Source: an uncultured Victivallales bacterium | GTDB lineage: Bacteria; Verrucomicrobiota; Lentisphaeria; Oligosphaerales; JAFGRS01 | Length of the DNA stretch: 64,000 nt | Direction of reading: 5' to 3' | NCBI GenBank assembly: GCA_903837355.1 | Contig: CAILUI010000053.1 | Location: 19,756-83,755, forward strand | Shown here: piece after piece, positions 18,752 to 27,146 of the stretch | Layout: each line of letters opens with the position of its first letter | Position numbering within the stretch: position 1 is the first letter of the stretch | Notes under the pieces: model-generated | What the model saw: only the letters and a program-made list of their open reading frames with translations | Told to the model about the DNA's origin: nothing | Databases searched by the model: none | Translations under genes and position numbers: made by a program

Positions 18752-21298
18752 ATGCTGGATCTGCGACTCACCCACCTCCTTGCCGCCGGCCTCCTCGAAC
18801 TCGGAGTCCTGCAGGCTGCGGATGTCGTCCTGGTGGCCGACGGCCAGGCGCAGGCGCAAGTGGTCGTCAGTGACGCGACCCCGGCCGTGGTCCGTGCCGC
18901 CGTCGACGACCTGGTGCGGATCGTCCAGCGCAGCAGCGGCGCCACCCTGGTCGTGGTCGCGGAAAGCCAGAGCGACCGGGCCGCTACCCGAGTCCTGGTC
19001 GGTGACTGCCAGGCGCCGGCTGAGCTCGCGGCTGACCCCGCCCAGATCGGCGGCGACGCCGCCTATGCCGGCTATGTGCTGGCCTGCGGGCAGAACGTCG
19101 TCGTCCTGCGCGGCAACACCCCGCGGGGCACCGCCAACGCCGTCTACGGCTTCCTGCAGGACCAGCTCGGCGTGCGCTGGTTCATGCCGTCGGAAGCGTT
19201 CGAGGTCGTACCCGCGGCGCGGACGATCACCATCCCGGCACAGCGCCGGCTGGTCACCCCAAGTTTCGTCTGCCGCCTGGCCAGTGCCAGTTGGGGCGCC
19301 GACACCCTGGCCTGGGGCCGCCGCAACCGCTGGGACACCGACGAGGGCGGCTTCGCGGTACCCTACGCGGCCGGCTTCCGCCACTGGATGTACCAGGTCT
19401 TTCCCCCCAGCAAGTGGGGCACCACGCACCCGGAGATCTACCCGCTCCTGAATGGCAAGCGCGCCATTCCCGCGCAGGACGGCGAACAACTGGCCCAGCC
19501 TTGCACCGCCAACCCGGAGACCGTGCGCATCGCCATCGACACCGTCAACGCCTACCTCGACGCTCATCCCGACGTGCACACGTACCCCTTCAGCATCAAT
19601 GATAACAACACCTGGTGCGAGTGCGACCTCTGCAAGGCGCAGGACGTCGAACGACCGCTCTATCGCGGCCGGCGCATCTACTCCGACCGCTGGTTCACCT
19701 TCGTCAACGCCGTGGCCCGCGGCGTCCACGCCAAGCACCCCGGCATCTTCATCGGCTGCTTCGCCTACGCCGGCGTCGAGCTCCCGCCCCTGCGAATCGA
19801 GAGGATGGAGCCCAACGTCTTTGTGAACCTCACCCAGGACACGGCCCAGTACTTTGACGCCGACTACCGCCAGGTTGACTACGGTCTGATCGCGGCCTGG
19901 CAGCGCAAGTGCGCCCAGGTGGGCAAGTACGACTACTATGGCCTCGGGGCCCTGGCGCCGCGCTCCTTCCCACACCTGCTGGCCGCGGACCTGAAGGCGA
20001 TCCACGCCCTGGGCGTACGGGCCTTCCACAGCGAGCTCTTCCCCTACTGGGCCAACATGGGGCCGATGCTCTACGTGGCCAGCCGCCTGCTCTGGGACGT
20101 CAGCCTCGACCCGGACGCGCTGCTGGACGAGTTTTTCACCTCGGCCTTCGGCCCGGCCGCGGCCGAGATGCGTGCCTTCTACGCGGTCCACGAAGCGGCC
20201 TGGATGAGCCAGACCAAGGGTGAGTGGTTCGCTGGAATCGGCGATGCGGCTGGACAGATGGACGGCTACAGCGCGGCCCAGGTCGCGGCGGCGGCGGCGC
20301 ATCTGCGTGCGGCCCAGGCGCTGGCCGCGGACGACACCGTCCGCGCCCGCCTCCAGCTCATCGCCCGGGGCTATGCCTACCCCGATCTGCTGCTGTCCGG
20401 CTGGACAGCGGCCCGCGCCGTCACCCCGACGGCCGTCGCGTCAGCCGCAGCCGCCGGCGAGTTGACGGCGCAGTTGGAGGCACTGAGCCGGGCCCTCGAC
20501 GGCGAGGAGGCGGGCTGGCGGCAGAGCGTGCTGGAAGACCCGCTGGCGGACGCCTGGTACAAGGACGGCGCCCGCCCGACCATCCGCGGGCAGTGGCGAG
20601 CCCGGCTCCAGGGCGGACTGCTCAGCGGGCTGCAGACCCTGGGCGCCTGGTACCAGACCCCGGCCGGCGCCACGGCCCCCGTCGAGCAACAACAAGCCCT
20701 GCAACGACTCACCGCCGAGGGCCCGCTGGGGCTCCTCTGGCAGGCCATGCAGGGCACCTTGCAGCGTGGCCCGAACACCCTCCCCAACCCCGGTTTCGAG
20801 GACGGCGGCGCCGACCAACCGGGGCCGGCGGGTCCGCAGTGGCAGAGCAGCGGCAGCGTGGCCGGCTGGAGCACCTGGCAGGAGGACGCGGCGGCCGGCA
20901 CTTTCTTCAGGGACCGCGAGACCTGGCGCACGGGGACCGCATCCGGCGCCTTCCGAGGTGGCGGCTGCCTCTGCTACATCACCCGCATACCGATCGCGGC
21001 CGGGAAGACCTACCTGGCCGAGGTCTGGGCGCTGGCCCCCAGCACCCCCGCTGGCACTCGGGTCACGCTCGAAGTGCGCTGGAATGACGCCCAGGGACGG
21101 TGGTACACCGGCGCGCCCGACCTGTGTGTCGAGGCCAAGGGCACGGGCGCCTGGGAGCGCCTGCTGCTGCCCTTTGTCGCCCCCGCGGGCCCGACGCAGG
21201 CGGTGATCCTCCTGGTCGGTTACGGGATCGCCACCGACGCGGTGGTGCGCTACGACGATGCCTACACCGGCGAGGCGCAACCCGCACCGCCGCGCTGA
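18752..21298 (+). CDS. secreted DUF4838-family glycoside-hydrolase-like protein
   Basis: 848 aa from the ATG at 18752, which has GGAGG 7 bases upstream. The N-terminus (MLDLRLTHLLAAGLLELGVLQAADV) is a probable signal peptide. About 30-150 is a GH20-type N-terminal alpha/beta domain ending in the family hallmark 'RGNTPRGTANAVYGFLQDQLGVRWFMPSE'. The DUF4838 TIM barrel follows ('YPFSINDNNTWCECDLCKAQD' and 'FHSELFPYWANMGPMLYVASRLLWD'). The last 180 residues form a jelly-roll carbohydrate-binding-like domain. Biochemistry of the family is poorly known; a hexosaminidase-like role is inferred from the fold. It directly follows SulP on the same strand. Confidence 0.85.
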   Translation: MLDLRLTHLLAAGLLELGVLQAADVVLVADGQAQAQVVVSDATPAVVRAAVDDLVRIVQRSSGATLVVVAESQSDRAATRVLVGDCQAPAELAADPAQIGGDAAYAGYVLACGQNVVVLRGNTPRGTANAVYGFLQDQLGVRWFMPSEAFEVVPAARTITIPAQRRLVTPSFVCRLASASWGADTLAWGRRNRWDTDEGGFAVPYAAGFRHWMYQVFPPSKWGTTHPEIYPLLNGKRAIPAQDGEQLAQPCTANPETVRIAIDTVNAYLDAHPDVHTYPFSINDNNTWCECDLCKAQDVERPLYRGRRIYSDRWFTFVNAVARGVHAKHPGIFIGCFAYAGVELPPLRIERMEPNVFVNLTQDTAQYFDADYRQVDYGLIAAWQRKCAQVGKYDYYGLGALAPRSFPHLLAADLKAIHALGVRAFHSELFPYWANMGPMLYVASRLLWDVSLDPDALLDEFFTSAFGPAAAEMRAFYAVHEAAWMSQTKGEWFAGIGDAAGQMDGYSAAQVAAAAAHLRAAQALAADDTVRARLQLIARGYAYPDLLLSGWTAARAVTPTAVASAAAAGELTAQLEALSRALDGEEAGWRQSVLEDPLADAWYKDGARPTIRGQWRARLQGGLLSGLQTLGAWYQTPAGATAPVEQQQALQRLTAEGPLGLLWQAMQGTLQRGPNTLPNPGFEDGGADQPGPAGPQWQSSGSVAGWSTWQEDAAAGTFFRDRETWRTGTASGAFRGGGCLCYITRIPIAAGKTYLAEVWALAPSTPAGTRVTLEVRWNDAQGRWYTGAPDLCVEAKGTGAWERLLLPFVAPAGPTQAVILLVGYGIATDAVVRYDDAYTGEAQPAPPR

Positions 21299-21331
21299 GG
21301 TCAGGAAGAACCAGGACCAAGGAGCGTAACC

Positions 21332-21658
21332 ATGACGCAGTTGACCGTTGCGGATCTCCGCCCGGCAGGAGCCTACCTGCTACCCAACCTGCTCGGGAAG
21401 GCGGGCGTCGCCCACGGCGGGGTCCACGTCTTCAAACCTGGCGAGACCGCCCATCCCGAACCGCGGCACGTCCACGACGTCGACGAGGTCTTCATCTTCC
21501 TGCAGGGCCGGGGCGTCATCCCGATCGACGGTGTCGACTACCCGGTGCAGGCGGGGGACGTGGTCATCGTCGAGGCGGGCGAGGATCACCACACGCGCAG
21601 CTCCGTGGACGAACCGCTGGTGGCCGCCTGGTATGTCATGGACGGCCCACGCCGCTAG
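21332..21658 (+). CDS. small cupin-domain protein
   Basis: 108 aa, a single cupin barrel. Motif 1 is 'HPEPRHVHDVDEVFIFLQG' with three histidines and a glutamate able to bind a metal; motif 2 is 'AGDVVIVEAGEDHHTRS'. It has an AAGGAG site 6 bases before the ATG and follows the DUF4838 gene by 33 bases, so it likely shares that transcript. Cupins of this size often bind or isomerise sugars or act as sensors; the role is not readable. Its end overlaps the convergent DUF4337 gene by 4 bases. Confidence 0.85.
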   Translation: MTQLTVADLRPAGAYLLPNLLGKAGVAHGGVHVFKPGETAHPEPRHVHDVDEVFIFLQGRGVIPIDGVDYPVQAGDVVIVEAGEDHHTRSSVDEPLVAAWYVMDGPRR

Positions 21659-22872
21659 ACGTACAGAAAGACGTAAATGGCGAAGGCCAGCGCGGCCAGC
21701 CCGGCGGCCGCGGCCAGGCTCCACAGCAGGTTGCGTTTCCGGGCGGCCATGGCAAAGGTCGAGATGATCACGGCCATCTGCGCCGCGAGCATGCCGTAGA
21801 AGAAGCGCTGACTGCGGACATGGCGACGTTCGGCGGCGATGTTGTTCTTGCGGACCTGCAGTTCATAGAAGTTGGCGATGGCCTGGTTGAGGCGCGCTTC
21901 GAGGTCGTAGCGGCCGGCGCCGCAACGCCAGCGCGCCGCCACGGCATCACGCTGGCACTGCCTGGCGTCGGCCTGGGCCTTGGCGCAGGCGACGGCGAAG
22001 GCCTCAGCCGCCTGGCCCAGCCGGGTGTCAGCCGTGGGCGGCACGGCCGCCGCCAGCCCGGCAACCGCCCGCGCCTCCTCCGTCAGCGCCGTCTGTCGGC
22101 TCAGCAGGGCCTCAATGCGCTCGGCCAGAACGTTGACCGGAGCGAAGCTGCCGTCGAAGGCCCGGGCGCGCTCAGTGGCCTCCCGCAAAGCTTCGGCTAA
22201 CGCCTCCGTGCTCACCGACGCCACCCGCGTCGCCAACTCAGCTTCCGGACGGCTTTCCTCGAGAGCCTTCAGCGTCGCCCCCAGCGCCGCGTCCACGGCT
22301 GGGGCGGGGCCGACCGCGGGAAGCGGGCCGCCACCCAGGATCTCCAGCGCCGCCGCATTGCCCGCTGCCGACAGCAGCGCGGCCAGGTCGGCCACCAGTG
22401 CCTCGGCCTGCGCCGCCCGCGGCGGGGCCGCCTTCACGTAGCTGTCCAGCGCCGCCGCCAACGCGCCCGCCGGGGCCGGGTCGAGCCCGTCCGGCGCGCT
22501 CAGCGCGGCCTGCAAACGGGCCGCGGCCGCGCGGCAGCGCTCGAGTCTGTCCGGCAGACCGCCCACGGCGCCACTCAGGCCGCCCGGAGTCAATCGACCG
22601 ACCTCGGCGGTGATCTGCAAGAACTCGCCCTCGGTCTTGAGGCCGATGCCGCGCAGGCGCTTGGCCTGGAAGAGACCCCACTGGTCACCCGCCTTGGACT
22701 GCTTCTGCGAGGCGAGCGAGCGCTGGTACTGGGCCCGGGTCATCTCGTTGGAGGCCAGCCCTGCCAGCATGGTGGCCAGGACGGTCATGACCACCGGCGT
22801 GGCCGCAAGCAGCTTGCCCCAAGGGGTCTGCGGGATGTCTGCCTTCAGGGCGTCTGGGATCGTCACCTGCAT
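21655..22872 (-). CDS. DUF4337-like membrane protein with long central insert
   Basis: 405 aa from the ATG at 22872, chosen because GGAG lies 8 bases upstream; the track start is a TTG. The N-terminus 'TPWGKLLAATPVVMTVLATMLAGLASNEMTRAQYQRSLASQKQSKAGDQWGLFQAKRLRG' is the DUF4337 signature: a transmembrane helix then a 'SQ..A.DQW..FQAK' stretch. The C-terminus has two more helices. DUF4337 proteins are usually near 200 aa; here an Ala-rich helical insert of about 200 residues (roughly 85-290) looks like a coiled coil. Function is unknown. Confidence 0.75.
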   Translation of the reverse strand: MQVTIPDALKADIPQTPWGKLLAATPVVMTVLATMLAGLASNEMTRAQYQRSLASQKQSKAGDQWGLFQAKRLRGIGLKTEGEFLQITAEVGRLTPGGLSGAVGGLPDRLERCRAAAARLQAALSAPDGLDPAPAGALAAALDSYVKAAPPRAAQAEALVADLAALLSAAGNAAALEILGGGPLPAVGPAPAVDAALGATLKALEESRPEAELATRVASVSTEALAEALREATERARAFDGSFAPVNVLAERIEALLSRQTALTEEARAVAGLAAAVPPTADTRLGQAAEAFAVACAKAQADARQCQRDAVAARWRCGAGRYDLEARLNQAIANFYELQVRKNNIAAERRHVRSQRFFYGMLAAQMAVIISTFAMAARKRNLLWSLAAAAGLAALAFAIYVFLYV

Positions 22873-23039
22873 GCACAAAACTCCATCACAGGCGTCCCAC
22901 AGGACGCCAAGGCGGCTAGGTACTCAGGCTGTAGACGGTTAGGTCCTAACTAAGACCCTACCGCCGCGCGCACGACGCAGCCCAATGCCGTTAAGTTTCT
23001 GGCCGCAGCCTCGGTTGCAGACGAACAGGTAGGTCGGTA

Positions 23040-23140
23040 ATGTTGCGCGCAACATAAGGTCGGGGGTGCCGGTACCCGACCCCGATCGCCAGCCTGGCTG
23101 GCGATCGACAACCGCCCCGCGCAGCCAAGCAGAACGGGGC
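23040..23140 (-). terminator. cluster of four palindromes downstream of the cupin gene
   Basis: Four inverted repeats lie end to end in the 270-base gap after the cupin stop: ATGTTGCGCGCAACAT (23040-23055, perfect), GGTCGGG/CCCGACC (23058-23081), GATCGCCAGCC-T-GGCTGGCGATC (23084-23106, perfect) and GCCCCG/CGGGGC (23114-23140). On the minus strand they follow the cupin stop, so termination or mRNA end protection is the simplest reading. There is no T-run. A REP-like mobile origin is the alternative. Confidence 0.45.
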
Positions 23141-23142
23141 AC

Positions 23143-23697
23143 TTAATGGCATTGCGGCGCCGCCCCCGGACCCGGCCAGTGCCGCAGCAGGGGCCCGGCC
23201 GCGCCGAACACCGGGTCGGCGGCCGGTACCGGCAACGCCGCGATCCGCGCACAGGCAGCCTCCAACTCGCCCGTCCTACCATAGCAGAGATCGGGGCGTT
23301 GCCCCTCAGGATAGGCCCCAACAACCGCGAAGTCGGCACTCGACGCCAGGCGTCTGTGCGCCACCCCCGCCGGGATCACCACGACATCGCCGGCAGCGAC
23401 CTCCAAGACCACTCCGCGCGGCCCACCAAACTGCACGGTCGCCGTCCCGCCGTACACCCCCAGTACCTCATGCGCCGTGCTGTGGTAGTGATGCACGCCG
23501 AAGACGCCGTCGCGCCAACTCCCGCCCCAGCCGTTGCCGGCAAAGCGCTGCTCAAAGGCCTCCGGATGCCCTAGCCCCTGCGGCAACGCGCCGCGCAGGG
23601 CGACCAGGGGCAGCAGGTCGTTGTTGGGGAAGCCATCACCCCCCGCCAATACCCGCACCGTGGTCAGCACTGAACCCAGGTCACCGTCCGACGCCAT
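23143..23697 (-). CDS. cupin-fold protein of the YjlB type
   Basis: 184 aa from the ATG at 23697 (GGAAGGA upstream). The pattern 'FPNNDLLPLVALRGAL', 'WRDGVFGVHHYHSTAHEVLGVYGGTATVQFGG' and 'VAAGDVVVIPAGVAHRRL' followed by 'VVGAYPEGQRPDLCYG' matches the cytoplasmic cupins annotated YjlB in Bacillus. Metal-binding His and Glu residues are present in the first motif. The role is unknown; sugar or organic-acid binding is plausible. It ends in the palindrome cluster and appears monocistronic. The divergent neighbour is the broken kdp locus. Confidence 0.8.
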   Translation of the reverse strand: MASDGDLGSVLTTVRVLAGGDGFPNNDLLPLVALRGALPQGLGHPEAFEQRFAGNGWGGSWRDGVFGVHHYHSTAHEVLGVYGGTATVQFGGPRGVVLEVAAGDVVVIPAGVAHRRLASSADFAVVGAYPEGQRPDLCYGRTGELEAACARIAALPVPAADPVFGAAGPLLRHWPGPGAAPQCH

Positions 23698-23842
23698 AGA
23701 ACACTGTCCTTCCGCTGGCAAACCCGTAAGGTGCACGCCGCTGACCCCAGGCGCAAGGCGGGCTGCCGTTTTGATATCTTCTTAATGCCTGCGAGGGGTC
23801 TTTTGATTAACGCTTCCACCTGGACAGCAGGATATTAGGGAT

Positions 23843-24694
23843 ATGGAAACGCATGACATCATTCAGCTCCTGGCATACCTGGTCCTGCTGACGGCGTGCA
23901 CGCCGGTACTGGGCGGCTTCATGGCCAAGGTCCTCACTGGCGAGCCCACGGCCCTGACGTCGTGGCTGGCGCCGCTGGAGCGCTGTATCTACCGGGCGGC
24001 AGGCTGCGACCCCCTGACCGAGATGCGCTGGACGACCTACGCGGGAGCGCTGCTGGCCTTCAACGGCTGCGGTCTCGTGGCGGTGCTCGCGCTGCAACTG
24101 GCCCAGGGCATCCTACCGTTGAACCCCCAGCACCTGCCCGGGGTCCCGTGGGGGCTGGCGCTGAACACCGCGGTCAGCTTCATGACCAACACCAACTGGC
24201 AGGCGTATTCCGGCGAGGCCACACTCAGCTACCTGACGCAGATGCTGGGGCTGACGGTGCAGAACTTCGTCAGTGCCGCCACGGGCATCGCGGTGCTGCT
24301 GGCCGTGGCGCGCGGCTTCGTCCGGCGGGGCCTGGCCACCGTGGGCAACTTCTGGGCAGACGCGGTGCGTGCCGTCATCTATGTGCTGCTGCCGCTGTCC
24401 GTGGTCCTGGCCCTGGTACTGCTGGCGCAGGGGGTGGTGCAGACGCTGTCGCCGTACGTCACGGCCACCACCGCCGCCTCCAACGGCTCCGTGAACGCCA
24501 TGCACGACAGCCTCTCGCCGCTGGCCGGTCTGGTGGCACAGGTGAACCTGCTGCTGGGCGAAGTCGTGTTTGGCGGAGCAGGCGCGGGCCTGTACGGCAT
24601 GCTGATGTTCGTGCTGCTGACGGTGTTCATGGCGGGACTGATGGTCGGGCGAACCCCGGAAAGGGCGTCGCACAGCAGCAGACGGGCAGGCTGA
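23843..24694 (+). pseudogene. kdpA: kdpA remnant with large internal deletion
   Basis: 283 codons against about 560 in intact KdpA, the K+-binding channel subunit of the KdpFABC pump. The start and first ~210 codons are normal ('[60 protein letters not shown]'). Then 'LSPYVTATT' jumps straight to '[21 protein letters not shown]...[30 protein letters not shown]', which in full proteins lies close to 200 residues further on. The deletion is in frame and falls where both sides would carry an Ala/Thr-Thr-Thr stretch. After 'RTPE' the frame runs into kdpD sequence and stops. Two selectivity-filter regions are lost, so no working channel is expected. Confidence 0.9.
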
Positions 24695-24984
24695 AGGTCT
24701 TCCTCGGCATGGCGGCCGGGGTGGGCAAGACCTACGCCATGCTCGAGGCCGCCCGCGAGCAGCAGGGCGAAGGCCGCGACGTGGTCATCGGCTACGTCGA
24801 GACCCACGGGCGACGGGAGACCGACGCCCTCACCCAGGGCTTGCCCAGCGTCCCGCGCCAGCCCCTCGTCCACCGTGGCATCACCCTCACCGAGATGGAC
24901 CTCGATGCGCTGCTGGCGCGCCGCCCGCAACTGGCCCTGGTGGACGAGTTGGCACACACCAACGCCCCGGGAGCCCGCCACCCG
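24670..24984 (+). pseudogene. kdpD: kdpD N-terminal fragment
   Basis: About 105 codons, in a different frame from kdpA, encode the start of the KdpD sensor kinase: '[45 protein letters not shown]' with the Walker A-like GVGKT, then the Walker B-like 'LALVDELAHTNAPGARHP'. Intact KdpD has about 890 residues; the Usp, membrane and histidine kinase domains are gone. The fragment has no start of its own and kdpB and kdpC, which should precede it, are absent. Confidence 0.9.
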
Positions 24985-25162
24985 AGTTCTCACCCACGGC
25001 CAGATCCTGCGCGAGGTCTGGGGGCCGGGCTATACCGAGCAAACACACTACCTGCGCGTCTACATGGCCCACCTCCGCAGCAAGCTCGAGGCGGTTCCCG
25101 CCAGCCCCAAGCTGCTGCTCACCGAGCCCGGCGTGGGCTACCGCCTGGCCGTCCGCGAGTAG
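24980..25162 (+). pseudogene. kdpE: kdpE C-terminal DNA-binding fragment
   Basis: About 60 codons encode the winged-helix end of the KdpE response regulator: 'RVLTHGQILREVWGPGYTEQTHYLRVYMAHLRSKLEAVP...LLLTEPGVGYRLAVRE' and a stop. The receiver domain with the phospho-Asp is missing. The join to kdpD falls within GCCACCCGAG (24976-24985). It is in the same frame as kdpA but not kdpD. This completes an A-D-E order that matches a normal kdpABCDE operon with its middle removed. Confidence 0.9.
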
Positions 25163-25670
25163 CCCTTATTCTCCGGCAAGGCCTTCGGGCAAACCTTGGC
25201 CTGGCCCTGACCCGCCCCCCCCCTTCGGCGACGTCAAGGCAGAAATCCGCGCTGTACTTGACCTGCGCACAGAAGCGTCCTACATTTGCGCCATACCGGG
25301 TGAGAGTCTACCTGCTCGGTCCGGAGTCGGTAACCGTTCATCGCCCGGTTCAGAGCGACAGTGTGGCGTGTGAGAGTCAACCCGTGCGTCCGGAAAGGAG
25401 GTGGTGGGCAAGACGAGCCAAACACGGCTCGGCACGGCATCGGAGTTTCCGCGGCCTGAGACGCTGGGTCCACCGGGTCTGCCCGCTACGGCACCGGTGC
25501 GATGAGGTAGGCCAGACGGCTTGAGCCGCGGTCGACGGGCGCAGGCTCGCAGAGCGCAGCGGAAGTGTGTATGCTCCGGAGCCAACCTCCGGCATCGGTC
25601 CGTTGACGCGCAGTTCCCCGCAGTCTCGGAGTGTTCTCAAGAAACGATCAACATCGGGAGACGAGTTCGC
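25163..25670. other. 508-base gap after the kdp remnant; short direct repeats
   Basis: No gene recognised. A C9 run follows the kdpE stop (about 25215). Two imperfect direct copies, GTGAGAGTCTACC...TCCGGA (25300-25325) and GTGAGAGTCAACC...TCCGGA (25370-25394), lie 70 bases apart, and CGAGCC/GGCTCG (25414-25431) can form a small hairpin. The ORF-track protein spanning this gap is read-through from the kdpD frame. The promoter of the zinc-ribbon gene should be at the right end. Confidence 0.4.
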
Positions 25671-26093
25671 ATGGGTAACAAACCGGTCATGGCGATTGTT
25701 CTGATCCTGGTCATCGTGGCGTGCGTCGCCTTCATGGTCCGCTCGGGCACCAAGAAGTCCGGCGGCGCGGCCAACTCCGGTCCTCAGGAGCGGGACCTGG
25801 TCTGTATGGCCTGTGAGAAGTCCTTCAAGGCCACCGTGAAGGACGAGGAGTGGATGCCCATGCAGATGCAGGGCAAGAACGCCTCCAAGAAGATGAAATG
25901 CTCGGCCTGCGGCAAGGACGAGGGTGTCGCTGCCCAGAAGTGCGGTAGCTGCGGCGCACTGGTACCGGCCGCCGGCATGATGGGTATGATGGGCCCGGGC
26001 TCCAAGGCCCCTGCCTGCCCGAAGTGCAAGAAGCCGCTGATGAGCGGGATGCCTGGCCAGGGTGCCCCGGCAGCGCCCCCGGCTGCCAAGTGA
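25671..26093 (+). CDS. membrane-anchored zinc-ribbon protein
   Basis: 140 aa from the ATG at 25671. Residues 6-23 are a single transmembrane anchor (VMAIVLILVIVACVAFMV). The outside part has four CxxC pairs (45/48, 77/80, 91/94, 116/119), enough for two zinc ribbons, then a Met/Gly-rich linker (GMMGMMGPG) and a Pro/Ala tail. I do not recognise a named family; related small zinc-ribbon proteins are annotated hypothetical. The gene stands alone and is followed by a strong hairpin terminator. Confidence 0.8.
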   Translation: MGNKPVMAIVLILVIVACVAFMVRSGTKKSGGAANSGPQERDLVCMACEKSFKATVKDEEWMPMQMQGKNASKKMKCSACGKDEGVAAQKCGSCGALVPAAGMMGMMGPGSKAPACPKCKKPLMSGMPGQGAPAAPPAAK

Positions 26094-26105
26094 GCCAACG
26101 CTCCT

Positions 26106-26210
26106 GATCCGGTGGGCCTTGGCGGCAACGCCGTCCCGGGCCCACCTGATCGGGTCGGCTGCGGTCAACCGACGGCAGGCTCACCCCCTGAGCCTGCCGT
26201 TGCTTCGTTT
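26106..26210 (+). terminator. two hairpins, the second a good intrinsic terminator
   Basis: A GGTGGGCC/GGCCCACC stem (26111-26146) is followed by the perfect 12-bp stem ACGGCAGGCTCA / TGAGCCTGCCGT (26172-26200, loop CCCCC) and then TGCTTCGTTTCT, a T-rich tail. It ends the zinc-ribbon transcript before the next unit. Confidence 0.8.
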
Positions 26211-26280
26211 CTGGCAGAAGTGACGTCGGTGCGCCCTTCCGGGTGTTCGGCAGCGCCGGCGCGATGAAGGATGTGAGATC

Positions 26281-27138
26281 ATGACAGCGTTCCCGCGTAC
26301 GACCGTCGGCGGCGTCTCCGTGTCCCGCATGATCATCGGCACGAACTGGTTCCTCGGCTTCAGCCATACCTCGGCGGCCAAGGACGACTATATCAAGACG
26401 CATGTCATGGACCGCACCCGGATTGCGGACATCCTCGAGGTCTTCCTGAACTCCGGGGTCGACACGGTCATGGGACTGATTCAGCGGCCTCAGCTCTGGG
26501 AAGGCATCCAGGAGGCGCAGCAGCGCACCGGCAAGAAGCTGATCGTGGTCTCGACTCCCGGCATCCCGGTCAGCCCCGAGACGCCGCTCCAGGGCTTCGG
26601 CGCGGAAGCCGAGAAGATCCTCGACGAGGAGCAGCGTCTGGGCGCCACCTTCTGCTTCCCGCACCAAGGCACCACCGACGCCCTCGTCGACCGCTGCACG
26701 CGGCGCATCCGTCACCTCGACCAACTCAGTCGCATGATCCGCCAGCGCGGCATGGTCCCCGGCCTCAGCACGCACATGCCGGAGTCGATCATCTATGCCG
26801 ACGAAAGCGGCGCCGATGTCGAGACCTACATCTCGCTGTACAACTCGATGGGGTTCCTGATGCAGGTGGAAGTCGACTGGATTCACCACGTCATCACGCA
26901 CGCCAAGAAGCCGGTGATGACCATCAAGCCGATGGCGGCCGGGCAACTGCGGCCCTTCCAGGCCTTCAACTTCGTCTGGAATACGCTGCGTACCCAGGAC
27001 ATGGTCACGGTGGGCACCATGGCGCCGAAAGAGGCCCAGGAGTGCATCGACCTCTCACTGGGCATCCTGGAACGCCGCGACGCCGAGATCCAGCTCCAGG
27101 AAACGCGCTCCAAAGCCAGCATCAAACCCAAGGCCTGA
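26281..27138 (+). CDS. TIM-barrel-like protein, aldo/keto-reductase-related (hypothetical)
   Basis: 285 aa; AAGGA lies upstream of the ATG. It reads as a soluble alpha/beta barrel: 'VSRMIIGTNWFLGFSHTS' near the start resembles the first strand of aldo/keto reductases, and later strands include 'PVMTIKPMAAGQLRPFQAF' and 'MVTVGTMAPKEAQECIDLSLGILE', like their C-terminal ends. The canonical Asp-Tyr-Lys-His tetrad is not evident. No biochemical role can be named. The following epimerase gene starts 8 bases after the stop, so the two form an operon. Confidence 0.75.
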   Translation: MTAFPRTTVGGVSVSRMIIGTNWFLGFSHTSAAKDDYIKTHVMDRTRIADILEVFLNSGVDTVMGLIQRPQLWEGIQEAQQRTGKKLIVVSTPGIPVSPETPLQGFGAEAEKILDEEQRLGATFCFPHQGTTDALVDRCTRRIRHLDQLSRMIRQRGMVPGLSTHMPESIIYADESGADVETYISLYNSMGFLMQVEVDWIHHVITHAKKPVMTIKPMAAGQLRPFQAFNFVWNTLRTQDMVTVGTMAPKEAQECIDLSLGILERRDAEIQLQETRSKASIKPKA

Positions 27139-27146
27139 ACCCGCCC

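Noticed and set aside
24985-25524. Protein frame continuing from the kdpD fragment
   Set aside because: After HTNAPGARHP the frame reads Arg/Pro/His-rich sequence while kdpE homology continues in another frame.
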